Below are positions 1 to 11,125 of a DNA stretch of 64,000 bases, piece after piece. The notes beneath the pieces are model-generated. The model saw nothing but the letters and a program-made list of their open reading frames with translations, was not told where the DNA came from and did not search any database. Positions within the stretch are counted from its first letter, which is position 1. Every line of letters begins with the position of its first letter. The stretch comes from Inia geoffrensis (Eukaryota > Chordata > Mammalia > Artiodactyla > Iniidae), in NCBI GenBank assembly GCA_036417435.1, contig CM070905.1:26389592-26453591 (forward strand). Reading direction: 5' to 3'. Both the position numbers and the translations under genes were made by a program.

Positions 1-263
1 CGAGTAAAACTCCAAATCATTGGGCCACGCCACCTACCCCAGGGCATCTTAAACTTTGAAGTCACCTTAACCTGAATCTTGAGTTGAGCATAAATATGAA
101 GCCCATAAAATCTTGGTTTGAGGAATTTTGGTTTACCAGAAATTACCCGTCAGGGTATTTAGATAATTTCAGGTCTGGAAATGTCTCTCTCAGTTCTTGG
201 GATATGTTTTTCTCATCATAAGAATTACTAAATAATATATAGTTTCATGATACCAAAGGGCAA

Positions 264-500
264 AACAGTAAAGTGGTAAAGAGTTTCAGAATCAGACACA
301 CCTGGATTTGAATCACAGCTCTACTAGCTGCTAATTATATACAATATATTTGCCTCCTTTAGGCTAAGTTTCTTCATCTGTAGAATGGGGGTAAGAGCAA
401 TTACTACTTCTTCAAGTGGTAGTTATAAATATTAAAGATTGCATATTGAAACACATAATACAGACTATTAATTACTCAGTAAATGTTAGCTACTATTATC
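264..500 (+). repeat. MIR SINE
   Basis: Old tRNA-derived SINE of the mammalian MIR family. The order of MIR landmarks is readable: a 'gtggtaaagagt' start, a 'ggatttgaatcacagctct' box-B-like segment, 'tactagctgctaa', 'tttcttcatctgtagaatggggg' and an ending close to 'cagtaaatgttagcta'. It is heavily diverged, as expected for an insertion predating the placental radiation. Edges are approximate. Confidence 0.8.
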
Positions 501-626
501 AGCCGATCATCTAATTTTTATATTGACAGTATGTGGCAGGAATTGGATTGTGAGGTATTCATAACACAGCAAACTGAAAATTTCAATGTGTAAGAAAGCT
601 TAGCTTTGAACAATGATAAAAAAGGC

Positions 627-862
627 AGCAAGGTATAGCAGTTAGAAAAACAGATTTTGGAATAAGACAGACTGGGTTGAAATTCTAGCTCCATGACTTG
701 CCATACTTGCAGTTATCTGACTGAGTGTGTTAATTAGCTTTCCGAATCTATTCTTGCCATCTGAATAAAATAATATGAATAATATCATATACTCAATGCA
801 TTACACATAGAAAGAAACTAATACACTGCCAGAAACACAGTAGATACTCAAAAAATATTAAC
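627..862 (+). repeat. MIR SINE
   Basis: Second MIR in the same orientation, about 130 bp after the first. It shows 'ggtatagcagttagaaaaacag', 'actgggttgaaattctagct', a degraded core and a terminal 'cacagtagatactcaaaaaa'. The two copies differ too much to be a recent duplication of each other. Confidence 0.75.
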
Positions 863-1204
863 TTTGTTTAACAATTCTAACTGGATTCCTATTATTTCCT
901 TCTAAATGTTATTTGTGATAAAAGCTAACAAAGGTAGAAGAATAGCACATTCCTGGCATATCACTGTTAGATCAACAATTTGCTAATGGTTACAAGATAA
1001 CACATCATCTAGGTGTTTTACATTGGGCCACAATATCTTTTTGACAAAAAAAAAAATCTTATATTGCATTTTTTTTTAATGACATAGGTTTATGCCTGAA
1101 TTCACCTATTTGGTTTTGATGAAAGCAGTCAAATTGATCAGTGTTTGGGAACAACTGTTTCTAAAAAATACAAACTTAAAATAGTATAGTATCCAAGTTC
1201 ATTA
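863..1204. other. Unassigned intergenic sequence
   Basis: AT-rich sequence between a MIR and an L1 3' end. It contains an A-run near 1047 and a T-run near 1070. I see no open frame, known repeat or structured RNA. Confidence 0.5.
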
Positions 1205-1655
1205 AAAAAAAAAAAAAGAACAAAATAATGCCATTTGCAGTGACATGGATGGACTTAGAGACTGTCATACTGAGTGAAGTCAGACAGAGAAAGACAAATA
1301 TTATATGATATAACTTATATGTGGAATCTAAAAAATGGTACAAATGAAATTATTTACAAAACAGAAATAGACTCGCAGATATAGAAAACAAATTTATGGT
1401 TACCAAGGGGGAAGGGGGGGTAAATTGTAAGAATGGGATTGACATATACACACTACTGTGTATAAAACAGATAACTAATAAGGACCTACTGTATAGTACA
1501 GGGAACTCTACTCAATACTCTGTAATGACCTATGTGGGAAAAGAATCTAAAAAAGAGTGGATATATGTATATGTATAACTGACTCTGTTGAACACCCGAA
1601 ACTAACATAACATTGTAAATCAACTATACTCCAATAAAAATTAATTTAAAAAAAG
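1205..1655 (+). mobile_element. L1 LINE 3' end, 5'-truncated
   Basis: This matches the end of a cetartiodactyl L1. It runs through 'gacatggatggacttagaga', 'gtggaatctaaaaaatgg', a G-run, 'tatagtacagggaactct' and the closing 'actccaataaaaatta' with an A-rich tail. The open frame at 1396-1578 is non-coding L1 3' sequence. The A-rich ends make the TSD ambiguous. A close relative lies in the opposite orientation at 4307-4601. Confidence 0.85.
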
Positions 1656-1929
1656 AAATTGGAGTTTTAGAATTTACATATTCTAATTAATAGTTACTGG
1701 CTGAATCAAAGAAATCCGTTTAGAAAATTTAATACATTTCCTGGCATTGTTCTTGGGTCATTATTTACTAAAGCTGCACTTTTACAGCAGGAGGGGAAAT
1801 TATTATAAAGTTAATTGATAAACTAAGCATTTCTGCCAGAAGGAAAGAGCTGATTTTACAACTGCAAATGGGTCTGAAAAACTTAAAGCACATATTCAGG
1901 GAGTCCCAGATTTACACGTACAGCCTCCC
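1656..1929. other. Unassigned intergenic sequence
   Basis: Unique-looking sequence between an L1 and a MIR. No gene or repeat was recognised. Confidence 0.5.
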
Positions 1930-2168
1930 TGATACCAATACTTTTAGCTAGCATTTATTGGGAACTTTTAGTGCCAAGCACTTTAAAAGAAGTAGAACAT
2001 TTAACTGACAAATTAAGACCTATGAGAGTTTATCTCACACACCCCCATTTTCCAGATGAGTAAACTGAGGTTTGTATGAGTTAAAATGTTTTGTTCAAGT
2101 CATATCATTGGTAAGTGGCAGATGTGGGACTTGAATTCAGGTATGACCAATTCTAAATACCATATTTT
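1930..2168 (-). repeat. MIR SINE, antisense
   Basis: Reverse-complement MIR landmarks appear in order: 'agctagcatttattgggaac', 'gtgccaagcacttt', 'ccattttccagatgagtaaa', 'ctgaggtt', then 'ggtaagtggcagatgtggga' and 'cttgaattcaggt'. Diverged; edges approximate. Confidence 0.8.
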
Positions 2169-2880
2169 TCACTTCTGTTTTTACTATCTTTACAGATAAT
2201 CCCAGAAAATAATCTCTCTACAGATAATTACAGAAAATAACTTCTCATACGCTTTCTATAAATATTATTTTTATCTTTCAAAGTACATCATATGATGTTC
2301 CTTACTTCTATCCATGCCCCCTTCTCCATCACCAGGATGCCCTCACCACTGTTATAGGCTGGGCTCTTCTACTCCTCCCAACTCCCCAGCCTCTCAACTA
2401 TGGCACCCATCCCATTCAACCCCTTGCTTGACTACCTTTACTCTTTCACTGCATCCATGCTGTACTGTATGTCTGGAGGAAGGTGTCCTGGGATACAAGA
2501 GCAGAGTAGGCAATTCTTACTTTCTCCACTGCAAGCTCCAACACACTAATTTTGGATGCTATATAGCAACTTTGATAAAATGACTAGTATGTACAGTCTA
2601 GGATATTCTCTGAAAAATAGATTTTTAAAATTTCATTTCATACATTTACATACTCAAAAAATTCTCTGTTTTTTAATCAATTTTTTCATCATATTTTATT
2701 TAATTCCAAGAGATAACTATGCTAGAACCAAAGGAAGGAGACTTTTAAATTTTATCTTTTTCTTTGTAGCTTTTAACACAAAACCCATTAAGAGAGAAAG
2801 AAAAAAATGATCGATAAGTAGTGTTTATTGGTGACTAGAGAATGGATCAAATGTTTTAATATTCATTTCCTGTAGGAAGT
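2169..2880. other. Unassigned intergenic sequence
   Basis: Contains a C- and T-rich stretch at about 2300-2480 that leaves an 89-codon open frame with low-complexity Ser/Pro/His composition. No domain, start context or homology supports coding. No transposon was recognised. Confidence 0.45.
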
Positions 2881-3075
2881 CTAGGATAAGGAGTCATGGA
2901 GAAAAAGAGGAAGGAAGACAACTCTTAGAGTGAGAATAAAGGTTAAACAAGTTAGAGAGCAAAGGAGAAAGGAAAATGGAAAATATGGAAGATTTGAAAG
3001 CAGAAAATACAGCAGATTTGAAAAATATAGAAGACAAAAAAATTAAAAATATGGAAGACTTGAAAGCAGCAGACA
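2881..3075. repeat. Purine-rich irregular tandem repeat
   Basis: The plus strand is strongly purine-biased. A unit close to 'aaatatggaagatttgaaag' appears near 2982 and again near 3047 with one change, with a partial version ('aaaaatatagaagac') between them. The spacing suggests a decayed repeat of about 65 bp. The minus-strand open frame across it is rich in Phe/Ser/Ile because of this composition and is unlikely to be coding. Confidence 0.55.
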
Positions 3076-3139
3076 ACTCCAAAGGAATAGTATAATATAC
3101 CATTCCACAGACATTGGATGCATCTATTATCACTGTCCG

Positions 3140-3310
3140 CCAGATCCCAAATTCAAATCTCATCTCTTCCCTTTACAGGCTTCCAATCCTGTAGGCTGTG
3201 AATCTTTCTGGGCCTCAGCTTTATGCTTTAGAAAGTTTCAGTAAAGACCAAATGAGACAACATTTTGTGCACTTTGCAAACTGGACTTTGAAAAGGGATA
3301 TGGTTACATG
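3140..3310 (+). repeat. Probable MIR-family SINE fragment
   Basis: Readable landmarks are 'aattcaaatctcatctcttc', 'ggcctcagctttatgcttta', 'aaatgagacaacattttgtg' and 'cactttgcaaactgg', in the order expected of a MIR core and 3' part. Divergence is high, so the family call is tentative. Confidence 0.5.
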
Positions 3311-4294
3311 CCAGGAGGTTCAAAAAACCGCAGGATAAATATAAGACATGTCCATTGAGTGACAATCTATTTAAAATATTGTTTGCATGTTAAAAAAGAC
3401 AGCCATATTTGGAAGTAGCAAGCAAATTCGACTTTTTTTTCAGATTCCACACATAACTTTAAAAAAGTTAATGCATATGAAGTAGTCCAAATAGTGTTGA
3501 CCTAATAAGCACTATTTGTTACCTTAGAGAAAATTAAACGTCCTGTGAGCTTTTCAAAAGCATTAGAAGTTTCATGGCAAAATACATTTCAGAAACATGA
3601 TACGTTGTATCTTACAATGCATATTAATGCACATTAATATTATTAAAGGCGTTGAAGAAGCCTACAGCAAGAAAACTTGTTTAATTCATTCAACTCCAAC
3701 ATTAATCAATATATTTACTCCTGAAATTCTACTTTTCTTTGGAATACCTATTAATAACTCTGTGAATACTAATGGTCTGAGGGAAAACTTTTAGTTAGCT
3801 GTTCCGAGACCTTTGCTCACCAGCTACCATAAATACTCCTCTTTCTCTGGGAACACACAACTGGAATTCTCAATAAATATCTTATACAGAACTTTCTGAA
3901 CATAACTCACGTGTAAGGTAAGAACAATTTTTATGACATGATTTTTCTAAAAGTTGGATCCTTTCATATCAATCTATGACCAAAACGGAAAAAAGACAGC
4001 TTTACATCAATTTCCTATACGGAAGTTGACATATAGAAAGATTAAATAGCTTCAGTTTTATATGTAATTTATAATTTTCCTCACAAACTGCAGCAAACAC
4101 TTTTTGAAAAACTAAGTGCCTCATTCAGATCCTGAACGATTATACAAGGGTCATTGTATAATCATTTATACAATTTCATTATTCAAGGTCATTTATAAAA
4201 CTATTAACATAAATCCTGTTATTTAAATACAATATATGTAATTTTGTTATTTCTCTGGAAACATTAACCAAGAAACTTCTGAAGTCTTTAAAGT
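3311..4294. other. Unassigned AT-rich intergenic sequence
   Basis: About 1 kb of AT-rich sequence. The only notable open frame (3597-3794, 65 codons) has no recognisable domain and sits in low-GC DNA, so I treat it as chance. Confidence 0.5.
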
Positions 4295-4306
4295 TCCTAT
4301 CATTTT

Positions 4307-4601
4307 CTTTTTTTAAAATTTTTATTGGAGTATAGTTGATTTACCAAGTTGTGTTAGTTTTGGGTGTACAGCAAAGTGAGTCTGTTATACATATACATAT
4401 ACTTATATCCACTCTTTTTTAGATTCTTTTCCCATTATAGGTCATTACAGAGTATTGAGTAGAGTTCCCTGTGCTATACAGTAGGTCCTTTTTAGTTATC
4501 TATTTTACACATAGTAGTGTGTATATGTCAATGTCAATCTCCCAATTTATCCACTCACCCTTTTCCCCCTGGTAACCATAAATTTGTTTTCTACCTGTGA
4601 C
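4307..4601 (-). mobile_element. L1 LINE 3' end in a 12-bp TSD
   Basis: Antisense L1 3' end: T-rich start, 'ttattggagtatagttgatt', 'ctgtgctatacagtaggtcc', 'ggtaaccataaatttgtttt'. It is flanked by perfect copies of 'tcctatcatttt' at 4295-4306 and 4602-4613. The TSD shows an L1 endonuclease-primed, 5'-truncated insertion of 295 bp. It belongs to the same subfamily type as the plus-strand copy near 1.2 kb. Confidence 0.9.
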
Positions 4602-4613
4602 TCCTATCATTTT

Positions 4614-5254
4614 AATAGTCACTGCTTATGTAAGGACAAGTAAAGGACAAGAAAAGTGCACTGAGATGAGTTTATAGGGCATTCACATAAGCTCACTATC
4701 TGACTAAATGAGAGAAAAAAACCCACTGTGAATTATTTAAATTCTCACCTCATCACCTCATCAAAATCATACTCTACTAACATAAATGGAACTTACAGAA
4801 TAATCAAAATTGCAAATACTGAATCTTCCATTGCAGAAGTTATACTCTCCTTCATAAAAAATATGTTTGAACTGATAATGCCAAGTGAGAGTTTGAGCAC
4901 ATAAATTAACATGTTGGTTAATTTTTTTTTTAATGTTCAGATCTTTCGTACTTGAATATACCAGGCTGCATGAAAAAATGTCAATCTCAACATTCTTATG
5001 ATCAATTATACAAAGAGATCTTTATGTTTTGTATGTTAATCACCATGAATGACATCAAAGCAAAATTTTCCATTTAAGCTTTATGGTTAGATAACAGTTT
5101 AATCGTCACTGTAAAAACCTGCAATTTTACAATCTCCTGAGATACTGGTTATTGATTACTTTCTCTGATTGCATTACTTCCAATGAAAACAATCATTCAG
5201 GCAACGCTGATTTTAAATATTTAGTAATTCAGGTATTGTAGCTTAAACTTCCTC
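4614..5254. other. Unassigned AT-rich intergenic sequence
   Basis: No gene, open frame of note or transposon recognised between two L1 insertions. Confidence 0.5.
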
Positions 5255-5910
5255 TGTGAAAAAATGATGTTAATTCAATGGAATTAGATGCCACATATAA
5301 ATGAGATCATGTGGTTTTTTTTTTTCTTTGTGTCTGGCTTATTTCACTTAGCATAATGCCCTCCAACTTCATCCATGTTGTTGCAAATGGGAGGATCTCC
5401 CTTTTTTTTAAGGCTGAATAATATTCCTCTGTGTGTGTATGTGTGTGTGTCACAATTTCTTTATCCATTCACTGAGGGACACTCAGGTTGTTTATCATGA
5501 GTAATGCTGCAATGAACATGGGAATGCAAATATCTCTTTGTGGTACTGATTTCATTTTCTTTGGGTATATACACAGAAGTTGGATTGCTGAAATATGTAA
5601 AAGCAGAGAGTAGAATTGTGGTTACTGGGGGAGATGTTGGTTAAAAAGTACCAAGTTGCAGTTATATAAGATGCAGAGATTTAATGTATAGCATGATGAC
5701 TAAAGTTAATAATAATGTATTGAATACTGGAAATTTGCTTAAATTTACCTGAATTTGTAAATTTCAGGTGCTCTCATCATACAAAAAAACGGTAACTACA
5801 TCAAGAGATAATATGTTAATTAGCTTGGCTGTAGTATCATTTAACTATATATATGTATATCAAATCATGTTGTATACCTTAAATATATACAATTTTTATT
5901 AAAAAATAAA
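5255..5910 (+). mobile_element. Older L1 (L1M-type) with inverted 5' segment
   Basis: Two L1 3'-region pieces lie head to head. Bases about 5255-5597 are antisense ('catgttgttgcaaatgggag', 'ggctgaataatattcctctg', 'gctgcaatgaacatggg'). Bases about 5598-5910 are sense ('gcagagagtagaattgtggt', 'actaaagttaataataatgt', ending in 'aaatatatacaatttttatt' plus an A-rich tail). The inverted piece ends in the L1 'catttatatgtgg' region, which directly precedes the start of the sense piece in an intact L1. That arrangement is the signature of twin priming. A (TG)n-like run at about 5430-5450 lies inside it. Confidence 0.75.
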
Positions 5911-6719
5911 ATATACTAAAAGATGGCAGGTTTTTTGGATTCAATTCTCTGGCAACAATGTACTCATTTTAAAATCATCACTATATGATTGGAATCAAAC
6001 AAAGAATAACTTTAGTAAAAAGACTTCAATGGGTTTAGGAAAACAAATCGTTTTTAAGCACATCTGAAGGATCCATTCACATTCAATCACTTAAAGTCCT
6101 AATCATTCTTCTTACATCCTTCCACCTGCATTATAGTTTCCAATCTGTCAATATTGATTTGGTCCAACTGGAAGGAGTTATAGATTTAATTAAATAAATG
6201 AACTTTTTAATTCTAAAATTCAGACTTTGTAACAACTCAGATTTTCATTCTTCTTTATTACTTCCACATAAGAAGAACTTGGCACATGTGTTCCTTATAT
6301 TAAATATATATTATTTGTTAATTTGTTTACTTATTGTTATTCTTGAGAAAGTTTTCAAAACACAGTATTATGTACTTCCAACAATGACTCAAGTATTAAT
6401 CTCTTATATATAGCATTAAAATCTATCAGGACAGGTCACAGAATCTTACAAATTAATAGCTATTATACAGTCAGAAATGCTAGAAATAAAGTAGTTCATA
6501 ATAAAATGTTATAATAGTCTAACAGTAGGGATTGACATTAAATATATTAAATTACATGCCTCATATTTGAGAATATATTTCAGAAAATGCAGGATAAGGA
6601 AAATTCCTATGATAAATCTTGTCACCTCTATTAAACGTAAGATTTTTCTCAAAATATTATTACTAAGATTAATCTCAAAAAGTATATTAGCTCTAAAAAT
6701 AAAAAATTAAACATTTTAA
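5911..6719. other. Unassigned AT-rich intergenic sequence
   Basis: Very AT-rich. The open frame at 6198-6413 (71 codons) has no recognisable features. No repeat was assigned. Confidence 0.5.
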
Positions 6720-7035
6720 TCACATTTTTTATTGTAGTAAGAATATTTAACATGAAATCTACCCTTCTAAAATTTTCAAGTGTACAATACAGCATTGTTA
6801 ACTATAGGCACAATGCTCTCTAGAGACCTTAATCGTCTCGCATAATTGAAACGTTATATTCGTTGATTAGCAACTCCCCACATACTGCATGATTCCATTT
6901 ACATGAGGTATCTAAAATGGTCAAACACACAGAGGCAGAGAGTAGGCTGGTGATTGCCAGGGGTTGGGGATAAGGGGAAACAGGCAGTTGATTCACCTAT
7001 TTTTAAAGTAAAAGTTGAATCGTAGTACAATTGAA
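6720..7035. mobile_element. Old L1 fragments, antisense then sense
   Basis: About 6720-6880 reads as an antisense L1 3' UTR ('tttattgtagtaagaatatt', 'caatacagcattgttaacta'). About 6890-6990 reads as sense ('gattccatttacatgaggta', 'gcagagagtaggctggtgat', 'tgccaggggttggggat'). This may be another 5' inversion or two fragments; divergence prevents a firm choice. Confidence 0.6.
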
Positions 7036-7069
7036 ACATTCTTCTGTCTTCTCATTTTGTTTAACCTTC

Positions 7070-8205
7070 ACTGCCTCTATGAAATTCGGTGAAACAGTTT
7101 CCTATCCTGGTCCTGAAGGGGTATCCTTATTTGGGAGTATCCCTATGCAGTTGACACGTGCCCAATAGCTTTGGTGGGAGAGCTGAACATGGGTCACATC
7201 TTCCCTTAGGGTGTGCTGGGGGGAGGTTGGAGCTGGAGATAGAGGAGCTAGAGCCAGAGCCAGGTATGAGCTAGGGCTTTTCCTATGCTCAGAGCCTGCC
7301 ACCACCCTATCATGTGCTGGGCTGTGTCCCAAGGTGCTAAAGCAGAAGCCCTGAGGGCCGGGTCCAAGCTGGTTCCATTCCTACTAAGTGTGTGTTCTCC
7401 CTCCTTCCAGCAGACAGGAGCAGTGCTTGAGGGAGAGGGGCCAGAGCAGGTGACCAGCGTGGGCAGGGGCATGTGCTGGGGCAGTCTGGGTCAACAGTCA
7501 GAGCCCGAGGCAGCCCCCAATCCACTGCCTCTTCGAGCACCAGTAATGGCTGCCCTCACCCCATTTAGATTAATTGCAGGTTCCTAGCCAGCTCTGTTCC
7601 CCCTAACCTTGCACCCTCCTTGGCAATAGCAGCCTTCACCCTAGTGGGAGGCTGCTCCAGAGCAAGAGGGGCTGGAACAAGTGCTCAGCATGGGCCAGAG
7701 CATGTGGTGCGGTGGTTGTGGGAAACTGGCCAAGGCCCAGACCGTTTCAATCTGCTTCTCCTGCCTTGGTCCCAGGAGTAAGCAAGTGTGCGTGCTTGCT
7801 CTTCATGAGAGAAGTCTAGATTTCTTACAGACCTTCTGTTAGTCCCACTGGTTTTCACAGCACCTAAGGGGATTAGTCTTGCCGGTGTTGAACCCCAGGG
7901 CTAAGATGCCCAACATGTGGTTCAAACCACTCACTCTCCAGGGAGGATCTCAAGACAAAGTAATCCCCCTCCTTCCTCTTCTGTCTCCTCCTAGGGGCAC
8001 AAGTCCTGAACTAATCGCTTCTCTTTCTTTCCTACTGAACTCTGTGTGGATCTTTCTTTATAGCCTTGTTTATATAAGAGTCTTTCTGACAGTCTCCAGT
8101 TTGTTTTCAGTGAGAATTGCTCCTCATGTAGATATATTTTTGTTGTGTTCATGGGGAGAGGTGAGCTCAGTGTCCTCCTACTCCGCCATCTTGATCTCCT
8201 CTTCT
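7070..8205 (-). mobile_element. L1 5' UTR, antisense, GC-rich
   Basis: The right end reads 'cctactccgccatcttgatc', the reverse complement of the conserved start of mammalian L1 5' UTRs, followed inward by L1 5'-region sequence. The block is much more GC-rich than its surroundings. ORF1 and ORF2 are absent next to it, so this is an isolated 5' UTR. In sense orientation this is the L1 promoter region, here decayed. A repeat of about 231 bp is visible inside (7433-7475 and 7664-7706). Open frames here, including 157 codons at 7879-8352, are antisense to a non-coding L1 leader and are rejected as genes. Confidence 0.75.
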
Positions 8206-9419
8206 AAAAGTTCCATTTTAGAGAGTGTCCACACTGGTGTACTATTGGAAGTACCTGAAGAAACTTTACAGCATGGGCCTATCAATGACATTTTAAGATT
8301 TCACTGGGGTTCAACTATTGAAATACATAATATACCTAACACTGGAAATTAGAAAATGATAAACAAGGGAAAGTACGCAAAGGATCATAGAAAAGATAAA
8401 GAATCTATATTATAATTGCTTATACTCTGCATTAAATTGTCAAGCTTATAGCACATTTCTAGCCATTTTATAGGAGTTCATGTAGGAAAAAGAACTTATC
8501 ATTTTGTAAACAAGCTGTTAAAATCAAAAAGGAAACAAATTCCATGAGCAGTAACAAAGCTGAGATAACCACAGAGCACAACACATTAAAAATCCATGAT
8601 TCTATAAAGCTTGTGAGAGAGAAGGTAATAAATGAACTAATGACAAGAACCTATAGTGAGCTATTACTCCTGTAACGATGCCTTAGTGACCCTCTAATAA
8701 GTACTTAATTTGTTTCTTGGCAGGAGAACCCTGTTGGAAGGCCTAAGGTGATATGGTCAAAGCAAGATGAACAAAAAATTGCCTTTTAATAGCTACCTAA
8801 TGAACCTTGCATGACTTTAAAACACTGAAGTAAACTTTACTGTTTCATATTGCTGTTTTCCTATTCTGAATTTCAAAACTAAAATAACAGTGCTACTTTC
8901 ATAACCTTGTCATCTACATTCTAAAAAACATTCTTTCATCTTAACTCTTTACGCTTAATAAAATGTGTGAATAACTTTAAGATACACTACTTAATATGGC
9001 TTAATATGCCTCAACATAATGGCAAATTTTACTAAATTAACAATTAATGAGTATTGGTTTTAGATGAAGCACTTAATATTTTTGGATGCATACATTAATT
9101 ATCTTCTATATTTATCATGTTCTACCATTCTTTCTCTAATTAGGATATATCTTCAATGAATCTGAATGCTTAAGGAAATATAACTCTTACTTTTTAATTT
9201 AATACTTAACTAAGGAAACTACAAAGAGTGCTATATACTTTTGTACACTTTTGATACTGTTTGTCCTATGATTTTACTTACATTCACTTCTTTTAACTGC
9301 TGTTGCTTCTGAAAAATTCAAACATCCAGCAACTCTGAATTAAGCCCATTATTAGGGTTTGATGTGTATGTTAGAAGGGTCAGTATTTAATTGAATTATT
9401 TTCAAAGCCAATCTTATCT
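8206..9419. other. Unassigned intergenic sequence
   Basis: About 1.2 kb of AT-rich sequence with no open frame of note and no recognised transposon. Confidence 0.5.
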
Positions 9420-9780
9420 CTCTTCCCATGGTCCGTGGATAAGAGCCCAAGTACCCTACAATAGTCTACCTTTGTCAGAGAATCTCAGTAAACCAGTTTC
9501 ATATGCGCTCCTGATACTTTCTGATCAATCTCACTAAACATTATTGCAAATCCTTTGTAGCTATATCTAAGTAAACTCTTGATTTTTACCAGGTGCTTCT
9601 TTAACTTGGTTTTGTCACTTCTGAAAGTCCCTGCTGGTGTGAGAGACCACAGCTGCCTGTCTGCTATTAGTTTCTCTTTACTTCAAGTATTATGAATACA
9701 GATCCATACACCCTACTGTCAACAAAAAAATTAATCTATTGTCGATATAAGAAAGAAACAAAAATTTTTATTCAAGCCAC
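9420..9780. other. Unassigned block, possible old LTR-like repeat
   Basis: More complex than its AT-rich neighbours, with a 'taaactcttgatttttaccag' segment that resembles the end of some LTRs. I could not define termini or a TSD, so this is not called a mobile element. Confidence 0.25.
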
Positions 9781-10321
9781 TTTAGAGAGTCAAGAGATAA
9801 ACTTGTAAAAACTCATAAATTATAGCTGTGTCAGAGGAAGATCATGGATAAAGAGAAAGGAAAAGACGAGGAATAGTTATAAAGCAATTTATAATTAATT
9901 CAAAGATTGAAGGGTCATGAAATGTTGACCAGGGATTATAAGTAAGTTTCACTTTTTAACTGAATCAATATCATAGCCCATTCCCAAAGAAACCATAACA
10001 AAGACCAAATTGAAATTCATTTTTGATTGAAAGCCCAATACAATCTTAGACCCATAACCATTCAAATACATTTAAGTGTCATATAAAAAAAGGCTTAATG
10101 TTATTTTCACTTAATTAATTGTATTCTTAAATAAATTATTATAATGAGAAAATAAAGAGCTCAGCCCTGGAATATTCCTTAATATCCTCCAAGAAATAGA
10201 ATATTTAACATCAATAGTAATCCCAAATATAAATCACCTCTTTACAGGGGTGGGTCCTAAATTTGGAACTGTGCCTTATTTTTTCTGAAAGTATAGTTCA
10301 ATCATTTATAGTCAGTTTTTT
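9781..10321. other. Unassigned AT-rich intergenic sequence
   Basis: No gene or repeat recognised. Confidence 0.5.
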
Positions 10322-10380
10322 TGTATAGTAAAATGTATAGTAAATGTATAGTAATGTAAATGTATAGTAAATGTATAGCA
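10322..10380. repeat. Short imperfect tandem repeat, unit ~12-13 bp
   Basis: The motif 'gtatagtaaaat' / 'gtatagtaaat' recurs about four times with small indels, ending 'aaatgtatagcaaaaagg'. It is a minisatellite-like slippage product. Confidence 0.75.
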
Positions 10381-11125
10381 AAAAGGAGCTTATAAACAAT
10401 GGCATACTGCCTGGAGGCTTTAAAAAGGAGTCTTCTAGACTACGGAACAGATTATATGAGTGAAATTTCATTAACAAGAGAAAGCATTTTAGGACGCTTT
10501 AAGGCTTTCAGTAGTGCATAAAAAGTTATTTAGAAACTAGAAACCACTTCTGCATCTCATTTACCTAACTGATGAGAGATAAATGAGCTAAGCATTTAAA
10601 GCACAGCCTTGAGGTATTTTTTTTTTGGCACATGAACCAAGTCTAACTCTCTTAAAAGACAAGAGGATCATTAGCTTTCTGCTACTACCATGCCAGCAGC
10701 AGTCACTAACATTTCCTACCATAAATATTTTCAGAAATAGTAATAGAACAATTTTAAATCATGATTCTCATGTCTGATTTAGTACATTTTTGTAAATCTA
10801 AACTAGAAACTCTGTAAATGGTAACACTTTATTATGTGTAAACAGGATAATATTATTTATTAAAAATGTCATTAAATCTCACTCTGGTAGTGCGAAAATA
10901 ATTCATACTGCTTCACGGGAGGTCTTTTTTATGAAGCAAGCTGAGAGATAAATATTCTGTAGATTGCTTTAAAAACAGATGAAAATTTCATTTGCTGAGA
11001 AGGGTGAACATCACCACCATTTGGGCAAAGTTAAAATCAGACTTGAGGCTATTGCCAAGACCAGAATCTCCCTTGCTTATACAAAAGCTGGTGATAAAAT
11101 GTTTACTTTTAAAATGAGGTGGAAT
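10381..11125. other. Unassigned intergenic sequence
   Basis: No gene or repeat recognised; includes a T-run near 10620. Confidence 0.5.

Noticed and set aside
1..263. Feature at the left edge
   Set aside because: No open frame, repeat landmark or RNA structure recognised in the first 263 bases.
7879..8352. 157-codon plus-strand open frame
   Set aside because: It lies antisense to an L1 5' UTR, which is known to be non-coding in this orientation, and has no domain.
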